Of a stretch of 19,028 bases of DNA, positions 8,091 through 14,533 are shown one piece after another. A program made the position numbers and the translations under genes. Origin of the DNA: Bacteroidales bacterium UBA1800 (GTDB lineage: Bacteria; Bacteroidota; Bacteroidia; Bacteroidales; VadinHA17); assembly GCA_002319915.1 (NCBI GenBank), contig DCFQ01000007.1:32402-51429 (forward strand), given 5' to 3'. The notes beneath the pieces were generated by a model. That model had not been told where the DNA came from. It was given only the letters and a program-made list of their open reading frames with translations, and made no database searches. Position 1 is the first letter of the stretch, and every line of letters begins with the position of its first letter.

Positions 8091-9320
8091 TTACGGATGC
8101 GTGTTTTCACTTTTCCCGGGATGGGGGGAGAGGCTGAGGTAAAGACCTGTCAGGACATGCCTGTAAAATCCGGTATTATACTCATTCAGGATTGCCGCCC
8201 GCCCGTTCTTGCCCATTTCCTCCCGGAGCTTCCTGTCATTTGAAAGCCTGATGATTGCAGATCTCAGTTCGTCGGCGTTCCTGTATACTATTCCGCACCT
8301 GTATTTTTCCACGAGGTTTTTCTGCGGTTTGCAGTCCGAGACTATCAACGGCTTTTCCCCGAGCATATAATCAAAGATCTTGTTCGCAACGCCCGATTCG
8401 TGGTGAGGGTTCTTATGGAACGGTGCAATGCAGAAATCACTTATTCCAAGATAGGCAGGCAGTTCACGGGCTTCGATCCAGGGCAGATATAAAACCGTAT
8501 CTTTCAGCGCTGCAGAATTGATCTCGCTGAAGAATCGGGTCTTGTCCGACCTGTCTACCGGACCGATTATGAGGAAGCGGACAGGTGCCTTTTCCTCTGC
8601 CAGCGACCTTAAGACATCAAGCGTATCGAAGATCCCCCTCCTCTCGGCGACCACCCCGAAATAGAGCATCACGGCAGTGTGCTCATCGTACATGACTTTC
8701 AGGTCCACTGGCTCCCCGGCCTTCTTTTCCTCAAGGTCGGGGACGTTGGGGAAAACAGCAAAGGGGACACCGGACAACTGCGGATACTCTGCGGTCAGGG
8801 TCTCCCTGAATTCTTTGCTTAGGACCACTATTCCATCGGCGTACCCAAGGTACTCCGGCTCTTTTTTCTTCCAGAGACCCGGCTGGCTGAGGCGGCCCCG
8901 AATAAACCCTTTGGTCCAGTTATAGGCAAGTACTGCATATGGGTAATTCTCATGGAGGTCGAGGACCATAGGGATTCTTTCACCTGATCTTCTAATGCCC
9001 TCCCTGCCGGCCTTTGCCATGTACAGGTCATGAACATGTACCACTCCTGGTTTGAAGGCGGAGATATGCCTGGCTATTCTTTTCACCCAGAGCCGCTCAT
9101 AGAAAGGCAGGAGGTTTTGGAGGAAGAAGAGCCAATCCTTCAACTTCTTCCTGATCATTATGCGTTCAATGGATATCCCGGGAAGTGGTTCCCTATTGCT
9201 GCCCCTGAAGCCGAAGCACAGAACTGAAACAGCATGGCCATCGGCAACCAGGATGCTGAGCTCCCTCAGTACTCTCTTGTCGTTGTTAAGGTCGTTATCT
9301 ATTATTACCGCTATCTTCAT
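8091..9320 (-). CDS. Glycosyltransferase family 4 protein (GTb)
   Basis: The 409-residue product is a GT-B fold glycosyltransferase. It starts directly at the first strand (MKIAVIIDNDLNNDKRV), where the NDKRVLREL pattern is typical of a common GT4 subgroup. VVHVHDLYMA and MVLDLHENYPY follow near residues 95-125, both usual in the acceptor-binding domain. The C-terminal domain has LYFGVVAERRG, FLIIGP and HESGVANKIFDYMLGEKPLI, the last being the donor-binding region, in which the second glutamate of EX7E is replaced by a nearby D. Its ATG overlaps the TGA of GTa (ATGA, 9317-9320), so it is likely made by coupled translation. The role is one sugar-transfer step in the glycan encoded by this run; specificity is unknown. 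Confidence 0.87.
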   Translation of the reverse strand: MKIAVIIDNDLNNDKRVLRELSILVADGHAVSVLCFGFRGSNREPLPGISIERIMIRKKLKDWLFFLQNLLPFYERLWVKRIARHISAFKPGVVHVHDLYMAKAGREGIRRSGERIPMVLDLHENYPYAVLAYNWTKGFIRGRLSQPGLWKKKEPEYLGYADGIVVLSKEFRETLTAEYPQLSGVPFAVFPNVPDLEEKKAGEPVDLKVMYDEHTAVMLYFGVVAERRGIFDTLDVLRSLAEEKAPVRFLIIGPVDRSDKTRFFSEINSAALKDTVLYLPWIEARELPAYLGISDFCIAPFHKNPHHESGVANKIFDYMLGEKPLIVSDCKPQKNLVEKYRCGIVYRNADELRSAIIRLSNDRKLREEMGKNGRAAILNEYNTGFYRHVLTGLYLSLSPHPGKSENTHP

Positions 9321-10672
9321 CGGGGTCGTTTGTTAACCGGCTCCTCAAACAGCCCGGCAATCTGTCTGGTCAGGTTATCCCTTCTGAATTCTTCAGGTGA
9401 TTTCAGATTGCCGGCGCAAGCCCCCGACATGATCTCCTCAATACAGCTCCGGATGCCGGCTGCATCGCCGTACCCGAAAACCCACCCGCTGCCGCAATCC
9501 GCTATGATCCTTGCGGCATCGCCGTCGACGGGTCCCAGGCAGATCACGGGAACTTTTGCAGCAAGGTACTCAAACAATTTCCCCGTAATTATGCTCCTGT
9601 TGGTTTCATGATCGGGAATTATGAGCAACAGTGCGGAGGAATCAAGCATATAGTGTATTGCCTCTCTGTGACTTGCATAGCCATGGAATTCGGTGTTCTC
9701 GCTGCCCGTGCGCCCGGAAATTACAGCCTTTAGCTCTTCCGGGACCATCCCGACAAACCTCAAAAGAGGATCCCTGCCTCCGGCCTTAAGCTCAGACAGT
9801 GCATCCAGGAAAGCGTCGAGGGGATATGCAGGGGAGAGGGTTCCGATGTAGGAGATCGTGAACCGGGAGGGTTTAACCGGCGTCAGCCCTGCAAAATCAT
9901 CCCCGTCGTATCCGTTGAAGATCACTTCGGTCTTTACGGATGCTTCCGGCACCCTTTCAGCAAAATGCGCTTTCAGTGAATTGCCTACCGTGATTATCCT
10001 GTCGGCCGACCGAAGCACTTTCTTTTCATACCCGAGATCGATCATCCTGGAAATGAAACCGGGGTAAAATTCTTTGTAGTAATAGATGCCTGTCCACGGA
10101 TCCCGGAGATCGGCGATCCACCGGACAGCCGGAAATTTCCTCTTTAACCTGAGTCCTATGAGCTGAGTAGAATGTGGTGGACTGGTTGTTATAAAATTAA
10201 CAATACCCTCACCGGAGATGATCTCGCATGCTTTCCTTAATGCGAACCTGTTCCAGCCTCTCCTTGGATCGGGAATAAAGAAGTTACCCCTTATGAACCT
10301 GCTGAGCCTGCCCGAAAAGCTCCTGTTGTTGTTGGCTGCGAAGCCTGCGGAAGGGATCTCCGATTTATTTCTTTTGTAAAGCCTGAACCAGTCAATAGCC
10401 CTGGTCCTGATTACCCGGAGCCCTGCCGGGATATCATTCTCAAGCGAATGATCGATTGCCGGGTAGGTTGCATATTCAGGGTCGACGGTGAGGATGACCG
10501 GTTCCCATCCGTTCGACGGCAGGTATTTTGAGAACTTCAGCCAGCGCTGTACGCCTGCTCCTGAACCCGGGGGCCAGTAGTAGGTGATTATAAGTACTTT
10601 TGGTATAGAGGGAGCAGAGGGAATAAATGGAGCAGACGGATATGAGGAATCAGATGCCGGTGAGGCTTTCAT
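9317..10672 (-). CDS. Glycosyltransferase family 4 protein with repeat-derived N-terminus (GTa)
   Basis: The 451-residue product is a GT-B fold glycosyltransferase. The typical start of this subgroup, KVLIITYYWPPGSGAGVQRW, begins only at residue 25. Further family marks are WIADLRDPWTG near 190, IITVGNSL near 230, FNGYDGDDF near 255, ISYIGTLSP near 270 and GKLFEYLAAKVPVI near 375. The first 24 residues are low-complexity (PSAPFIPSAPSIP) and are encoded by a 9-base tandem repeat. No ATG, GTG or TTG exists at the point where homology begins, so the upstream ATG at 10672 is the only usable start. That ATG overlaps the stop of the four-helix gene (ATGA, 10669-10672). It is the first of three GT4 genes in the run. 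Confidence 0.87.
   Translation of the reverse strand: MKASPASDSSYPSAPFIPSAPSIPKVLIITYYWPPGSGAGVQRWLKFSKYLPSNGWEPVILTVDPEYATYPAIDHSLENDIPAGLRVIRTRAIDWFRLYKRNKSEIPSAGFAANNNRSFSGRLSRFIRGNFFIPDPRRGWNRFALRKACEIISGEGIVNFITTSPPHSTQLIGLRLKRKFPAVRWIADLRDPWTGIYYYKEFYPGFISRMIDLGYEKKVLRSADRIITVGNSLKAHFAERVPEASVKTEVIFNGYDGDDFAGLTPVKPSRFTISYIGTLSPAYPLDAFLDALSELKAGGRDPLLRFVGMVPEELKAVISGRTGSENTEFHGYASHREAIHYMLDSSALLLIIPDHETNRSIITGKLFEYLAAKVPVICLGPVDGDAARIIADCGSGWVFGYGDAAGIRSCIEEIMSGACAGNLKSPEEFRRDNLTRQIAGLFEEPVNKRPR
10602..10655 (-). repeat. Degenerate 9-base tandem repeat inside the 5' end of GTa
   Basis: Six units of 9 bases follow each other on the plus strand: GGTATAGAG, GGAGCAGAG, GGAATAAAT, GGAGCAGAC, GGATATGAG, GAATCAGAT. 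In the sense of the glycosyltransferase gene the tract is pyrimidine-rich and encodes the low-complexity PSAPFIPSAPSIP segment. It starts 13 bases after the stop of the four-helix gene. The array at 11046-11090 on the other side of that gene has the same period and a similar pyrimidine-rich unit, but on the opposite strand. Confidence 0.7.
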
Positions 10673-11025
10673 TTTGAAATACTGTTTATTAGTTGATTCA
10701 TCAGAAAGCTGATCTCAGAACAGAGCTTTTCAAGAATCTCAAATTGATTACCATCAATATAAGCTAAATCCCTGCAAAGTAAAACATGATAACGGACTTC
10801 TTCAAGCGAACCTCTTGAAATATAGAGGAATTTTGCAAATTCTTTCTTTGAGTTTTTTGATTTACCCTCCACAATATTTGCCGGGACTAAGATAGCTGTC
10901 CTTCTAAGTTGCTGAACAATACCAAATTTCTCATTATCAGGAAAATCAGAGGTTAATTTATATATCTCAATTACCAGATTGTGCGATTTTTGCCATACAA
11001 TAAGATCTTTCCATGGGTGAGCCAT
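10669..11025 (-). CDS. Four-helix-bundle protein (S23 / 23S rRNA intervening-sequence type)
   Basis: The 118-residue product matches the four-helix-bundle S23/IVS family. These were first seen in open reading frames within 23S rRNA intervening sequences, and the family is structurally related to the Avd protein of diversity-generating retroelements; the cellular role is largely unknown. Visible hallmarks are KDLIVWQKSHNLVIEIYKL at 6-24, FPDNEKFGIVQQLRRTAILV at 28-47 continuing into PANIVEG at 48-54, SKKEFAKFLYISRGSLEEVRY at 59-79, and a final helix. Length is standard for the family. The gene is clearly more AT-rich than the genes around it and sits between a housekeeping gene and a glycan operon, flanked by 9-base repeat tracts on both sides, which suggests separate origin. 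Its stop overlaps the start of GTa. No reverse transcriptase or rRNA is in view. Family call is firm; function is open. Confidence 0.9.
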   Translation of the reverse strand: MAHPWKDLIVWQKSHNLVIEIYKLTSDFPDNEKFGIVQQLRRTAILVPANIVEGKSKNSKKEFAKFLYISRGSLEEVRYHVLLCRDLAYIDGNQFEILEKLCSEISFLMNQLINSISK

Positions 11026-11045
11026 TTGTGTTGAATCTTTAGGTT

Positions 11046-11090
11046 GCTTCTAATCCCTATAATCCCGCTAACCCTTCTAACCCCTCTGAT
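11046..11090 (-). repeat. Degenerate 9-base tandem repeat with G-quadruplex-type motif after glyQS
   Basis: Five 9-base units are visible on the plus strand: GCTTCTAAT, CCCTATAAT, CCCGCTAAC, CCTTCTAAC, CCCTCTGAT. The last ends exactly where the glyQS stop codon begins. Read on the minus strand, the sense of glyQS, positions 11084-11055 give G-tracts of 4, 3, 3 and 3 separated by loops of 6, 5 and 6 bases. This fits the common pattern of four tracts of at least three Gs with loops of 1-7, and it resembles telomere-type GGGTTA repeats. It lies in the gap between glyQS and the four-helix gene and could influence transcription or message stability there. Confidence 0.7.
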
Positions 11091-12641
11091 CTAAAGCTTC
11101 TTCAGGAGTGTCCCGATACTTACTTTTTCGAATACAATATCCTTAAGCGCTTTGATCTGTACACGTTCCTGTGCCATTGAGTCGCGGTACCTGATTGTCA
11201 CGGTCTGATCTTCGAGTGTCTGATGGTCAATGGTGATGCAGTACGGCGTGCCGATGGCATCCTGCCTGCGGTAGCGCCTTCCGATCGAATCCTTGTCATC
11301 ATACTGGCAATTGAAATCAAACCGCAAGTCGCGGACTATATTATCGGCGACTTCCGGAAGCCCGTCCTTCTTTACCAGCGGCATAACAGCAAGCTTGACG
11401 GGGGCCAGGTACGACGGGAGACGGAGCACAACGCGGGTATCGGTCGTCCCGTCTTCCTTTTTTAGCTCCTCTTCAATGTATGCTGCCGAGATCACCTGCA
11501 GGAACATCCTGTCAACCCCTATGGAAGTCTCGATTACGTATGGAATATATGATTCACCCTTCTCGGGATCGAAATACTGCATCTTCTTCCCGCTGTACTG
11601 CTGGTGTTGCTTCAGGTCATAATCGGTGCGTGAGTGGATCCCCTCGACCTCCTTGAACCCGAAGGGGAACTTGAATTCGATATCGGTTGCGGCGTTCGCG
11701 TAATGTGCCAGCTTGGTGTGATCATGGAACCTGTAATTCTCGTCCCCGAAACCAAGGGATTTGTGCCATTTCATCCTTTTTTCCTTCCAGAGGCGGAACC
11801 AATCGAGCTCTGTCCCGGGCTGGACGAAATACTGCATTTCCATCTGCTCGAACTCGCGCATCCTGAAGATGAACTGCCTGGCGACGATCTCGTTCCTGAA
11901 GGCTTTTCCTATCTGGGCAATGCCGAACGGGATCTTCATTCTCCCAGTCTTCTGGACATTCAGGAAATTGACAAAGATGCCCTGGGCGGTTTCGGGCCTG
12001 AGGTAGATCTTGTTCGAACCCTCGAGCGTTGACCCCATTTCAGTAGAGAACATCAGGTTGAACTGCCTTACCTCGGTCCAGTTCCGGCTGCCTGAGATCG
12101 GACAAACGATCTCGCAGTCAATGATGATCTGCCTGAGGCCGGGAAGATCGTTCTCGTTGAGCGCCTTCGAGAACCTTGCATTGATTTCGTCAATCTTCGC
12201 CTGGTTTGCCAGCACACGCTGATTCGTGGCCCTGAATTTCCCTTCATCAAATGCAGCTCCGAATTTCTCCCTCGCTTTTTCGATTTCCTTCGTGATCTTT
12301 TCCTCGATCTTAGCCATGTGTTCTTCAATAAGAACGTCGGCCCTGTACCTTTTCTTTGAATCCTTGTTATCGATGAGCGGGTCGTTGAATGCGTCAACAT
12401 GGCCGGAAGCTTTCCAGATGGTGGGATGCATGAAGATTGCGGAATCGATGCCGACAATATTCTCGTTCAGAAGCACCATGCTGTCCCACCAGTATTTCTT
12501 TATATTGTTCTTGAGTTCAACACCGTACTGACCATAGTCGTAAACGGCGCTGAGCCCGTCATAGATCTCGCTTGACGGGAAAACATATCCATATTCCTTG
12601 CAGTGTGCAATGAGCTTCTTGAAAATATCTTCCTGGGCCAT
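11091..12641 (-). CDS. glyQS: Glycine--tRNA ligase (homodimeric, class IIa)
   Basis: The 516-residue enzyme attaches glycine to tRNA-Gly using ATP in the cytoplasm. It is the single-chain dimeric form, unlike the two-subunit GlyQ/GlyS enzyme of E. coli. Family marks are GLSAVYDYGQYG at 29-40, the WKASGHVDAF loop at 76-85 and RPETAQG at 215-221. Motif 2 is FRNE at 248-251 with REFEQMEMQ at 262-270, and motif 3 has GVDR at 375-378. The C-terminal anticodon-binding domain runs from about 412 to the end and includes GRRYRRQDAIGTPYC. A putative insertion of charged helical sequence lies at about 95-170. Length is normal. It has its own promoter candidate upstream and leads the leftward run; genes downstream may be co-transcribed unless the G-rich repeat after the stop limits read-through. 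The assignment is secure. Confidence 0.96.
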   Translation of the reverse strand: MAQEDIFKKLIAHCKEYGYVFPSSEIYDGLSAVYDYGQYGVELKNNIKKYWWDSMVLLNENIVGIDSAIFMHPTIWKASGHVDAFNDPLIDNKDSKKRYRADVLIEEHMAKIEEKITKEIEKAREKFGAAFDEGKFRATNQRVLANQAKIDEINARFSKALNENDLPGLRQIIIDCEIVCPISGSRNWTEVRQFNLMFSTEMGSTLEGSNKIYLRPETAQGIFVNFLNVQKTGRMKIPFGIAQIGKAFRNEIVARQFIFRMREFEQMEMQYFVQPGTELDWFRLWKEKRMKWHKSLGFGDENYRFHDHTKLAHYANAATDIEFKFPFGFKEVEGIHSRTDYDLKQHQQYSGKKMQYFDPEKGESYIPYVIETSIGVDRMFLQVISAAYIEEELKKEDGTTDTRVVLRLPSYLAPVKLAVMPLVKKDGLPEVADNIVRDLRFDFNCQYDDKDSIGRRYRRQDAIGTPYCITIDHQTLEDQTVTIRYRDSMAQERVQIKALKDIVFEKVSIGTLLKKL

Positions 12642-12663
12642 AAGTCATTTGTTTTGAGGAAAG

Positions 12664-12694
12664 CAAAAATAAGCTAAAAAGTTTGGTTTCACAA
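12664..12694 (-). promoter_or_regulatory. Bacteroidota-type promoter candidate for glyQS
   Basis: On the minus strand a TTG (12694-12692) is followed after 20 bases by TATTTTTG (12671-12664), an exact match to the -7 consensus TAnnTTTG with the spacing expected for the primary sigma factor of this phylum. It would start transcription about 15 bases before the glyQS ATG. The identical -7 word occurs before the YfhO gene, but only this copy has a properly spaced -33 element. Confidence 0.5.
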
Positions 12695-12736
12695 TCAGGG
12701 GGAAGAACTTGCACAGAGCAACTGAATGATCCCGAC

Positions 12737-12774
12737 TCAGGTGTCTCTGCGTCCCCTCTGGGGTCCCTGTGAAA
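12737..12774. repeat. Dispersed repeat (copy 2) between divergent glyQS and nadB
   Basis: This stretch begins CTCAGGTGTCTCTGCG and shares a degenerate core with the reverse complement of 991-1030: CTCTG(T/C)GTC(T/C)CCTC followed by a short variable stretch and TCCCT. Both copies also have CTCAG just before TGTC. It lies in the divergent spacer between the starts of glyQS and nadB, outside both likely promoter areas. I see no ends, inverted repeats or gene that would mark it as a transposable element. Confidence 0.55.
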
Positions 12775-12831
12775 CAAGAACGCGATTCATTGAATCTATT
12801 TGTATCTTTACCCGGCCAAAAAATTCAGGTG

Positions 12832-14409
12832 ATGAAAAAACGGACCGATTTCCTGGTAATTGGTTCAGGCATTGCAGGCTTGTCGTTTGCCCTTAAGGCT
12901 TCGGCCTTCGGAAGGGTAGCCGTCATAACCAAATCGACGCTTGACAACACCAATACGCGTTACGCCCAGGGCGGCATTGCGGCAGTGTTTACGGAACCGG
13001 ACAATTTTGAAAAGCATATCAGGGACACCCTGATTGCCGGCGACGGCCTCTGCAACGAAAAGGTTGTCCGGATGGTCGTCCAGGAAGCCCCCGAGAGGAT
13101 CAAGGACCTGATCGACCTGGGTGTCCCGTTCGACAAAAGAAACGACGGCTCATATGATCTTGCAAAGGAAGGAGGGCACACGGAGCACAGGATACTTCAT
13201 GCAAAGGACAAGACCGGTGAGGCGATCCAGCAGACTCTCATGATGAGGGTCAGGAATAATCCCAATATCGAGATCTTCGAAAATCATTTTGCGATCGAGC
13301 TCCTGACCCAGCACCACCTCGGGGAGGAGGTTAAGCGCAGCCATCCCAGTATAAACTGCTACGGGGCTTATGTGGCAGACCTGAAAGGTCAGACAGTGGC
13401 CACATTTCTTTCCAGGGTCACGGTTATCGCCACAGGGGGGCTTGGCAATGTTTATCTCTCCACGACCAATCCCGAAATTGCGACCGGCGACGGGGTGGCG
13501 ATGGTTTACCGAGCCAAGGGTACGATCGAGAACATGGAATTCATCCAGTTCCATCCCACGACGCTATATGATCCCGAAAAGAGGCCCTCATTCCTTATCA
13601 CCGAGGCGCTCAGAGGATATGGCGCCGTTCTGAAGAACATGAGAGGAGAAAAGTTCATGAGCCGCTACGACAGCCGCGGATCGCTTGCCCCGCGCGATAT
13701 CGTCGTCAGGGCTATTGACAATGAGATGAAGATCTGGGGCGATGACCATGTCTGGCTCGATTGCACCCACCTGGAACCAGAGGGCCTCCGCGACCACTTT
13801 CCCAATGTCTATGAACACTGCCTCCAGAGGGGTATCGATTTTACGAAAGATATGATCCCCGTCGTTCCGTGTGCCCACTATTCCTGTGGCGGCATTAAGG
13901 TCGACCTCAACGGGCAGACGAATATCGACAGGCTCTATGCATTGGGTGAAGCTTCATCAACCGGGCTTCACGGGGCCAACAGGCTGGCATCGAACTCGCT
14001 CATTGAGGCTGTTGTTTTTTCCCACAGGGCGGTGATCCATTCCTCGGGCAGGATCGGAAAGCTTGATTTTAAAGAGGAGATACCCGACTGGGATTTCAAG
14101 GGAACGACACACCTTGAGGAGATGGTGCTGATCACCCAGAGCCTTAAGGAGGTCCAGATGATCATGAGCAATTATGTTGGTATCGTAAGGTCGAACCTGC
14201 GCCTTGAGAGGGCGATGGTCCGCCTCGAGATACTGTATAAGGAAACGGAAAGCCTCTACAAGAGGTCATTGATCTCACAGAAGATCTGCGAGCTCCGGAA
14301 CCTGATAAATGTGGGTTACCTGATAATAAAGATGGCTATGAAACGAAAGGAAAGCATTGGCCTTCATTATTCGATTGATTATCCGAAAAGACAACGGGAG
14401 ATAGGATAA
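12832..14409 (+). CDS. nadB: L-aspartate oxidase
   Basis: The 525-residue flavoenzyme oxidises L-aspartate to iminoaspartate, the first step of de novo NAD synthesis, in the cytoplasm. The FAD-binding start DFLVIGSGIAGLS lies at 6-18, with TRYAQGGIAAV at 42-52. Substrate and flavin residues sit in EGGHTEHRILHA (113-124), QFHPTTLYDP (239-248, H241), APRDIVVRA (286-294, R288), CAHYSCGG (347-354, H349) and GEASSTGLHGANRLASNSL (372-390). Length is close to the usual 530-540. The frame is open further upstream to an ATG at 12769, but homology begins at the ATG at 12832, so this start is used. The partner genes nadA and nadC are not adjacent. The gene is divergent from glyQS and followed by a repeat-rich spacer. 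Confidence 0.95.
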   Translation: MKKRTDFLVIGSGIAGLSFALKASAFGRVAVITKSTLDNTNTRYAQGGIAAVFTEPDNFEKHIRDTLIAGDGLCNEKVVRMVVQEAPERIKDLIDLGVPFDKRNDGSYDLAKEGGHTEHRILHAKDKTGEAIQQTLMMRVRNNPNIEIFENHFAIELLTQHHLGEEVKRSHPSINCYGAYVADLKGQTVATFLSRVTVIATGGLGNVYLSTTNPEIATGDGVAMVYRAKGTIENMEFIQFHPTTLYDPEKRPSFLITEALRGYGAVLKNMRGEKFMSRYDSRGSLAPRDIVVRAIDNEMKIWGDDHVWLDCTHLEPEGLRDHFPNVYEHCLQRGIDFTKDMIPVVPCAHYSCGGIKVDLNGQTNIDRLYALGEASSTGLHGANRLASNSLIEAVVFSHRAVIHSSGRIGKLDFKEEIPDWDFKGTTHLEEMVLITQSLKEVQMIMSNYVGIVRSNLRLERAMVRLEILYKETESLYKRSLISQKICELRNLINVGYLIIKMAMKRKESIGLHYSIDYPKRQREIG

Positions 14410-14416
14410 TTGTTGG

Positions 14417-14448
14417 CTGGTTAACTGGTTAACTGGTTAAGTGGTTAA
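14417..14448. repeat. 8-base tandem repeat (4 units) after nadB
   Basis: Four consecutive units of CTGGTTAA, the last beginning GTGG, start 8 bases after the nadB stop codon. The unit contains GGTTAA and the array forms overlapping GTTAAC palindromes where units join. It is the left part of a 124-base spacer that also holds a 7-base array and a long-range dyad. It encodes nothing and would lie in the nadB 3' untranslated region. Confidence 0.8.
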
Positions 14449-14467
14449 CAAAGGTAAATTGAGTCAA

Positions 14468-14495
14468 CCCAGCAACCAGCACCCAGCACCCAGCA
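14468..14495. repeat. 7-base tandem repeat (4 units) before the CPBP protease gene
   Basis: Four consecutive units of CCCAGCA, one of them ACCAGCA, fill positions 14468-14495 in the spacer between nadB and the CPBP protease gene. The C-rich units partly complement the CTGGTTAA array 20 bases to the left. The array ends 38 bases before the next start codon. No coding potential is seen. Confidence 0.8.
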
Positions 14496-14533
14496 ACAAT
14501 ACTATTTTTAACTGAATATTTTAAATATACGGA

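Larger units (their letters stand above)
14409..14509 (+). terminator. Possible terminator-like dyad after nadB
   Basis: ATTGTTGGCTGG (14409-14420) pairs with CCAGCAACAAT (14490-14500), leaving one bulged G, and a run of five T lies at 14505-14509. The loop of about 70 bases is far longer than in a classical intrinsic terminator, but the 8-base and 7-base arrays inside can also pair with each other (GGTT with AACC, CTGG with CCAG). The structure is therefore only terminator-like, and a chance effect of the two repeat arrays is possible. Confidence 0.3.

Noticed and set aside
10669..11025. Diversity-generating retroelement, because the four-helix protein resembles Avd
   Set aside because: There is no reverse transcriptase, template repeat or variable target gene in the window; the sequence fits the common S23/IVS group.
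11046..11090. CRISPR-like array or true telomere sequence
   Set aside because: The units are 9 bases long and contiguous without spacers, and they lie inside a bacterial operon.
12790..12810. TATCTTTA at 12803-12810 as a nadB promoter -7 box
   Set aside because: It matches TAnnTTTG with one mismatch, but the nearest TTG is only 10 bases upstream, not 19-21.
12769..12831. N-terminal extension of L-aspartate oxidase from the ATG at 12769
   Set aside because: The added 21 residues do not resemble the family and partly come from the repeat-bearing spacer; the family start lies at 12832.
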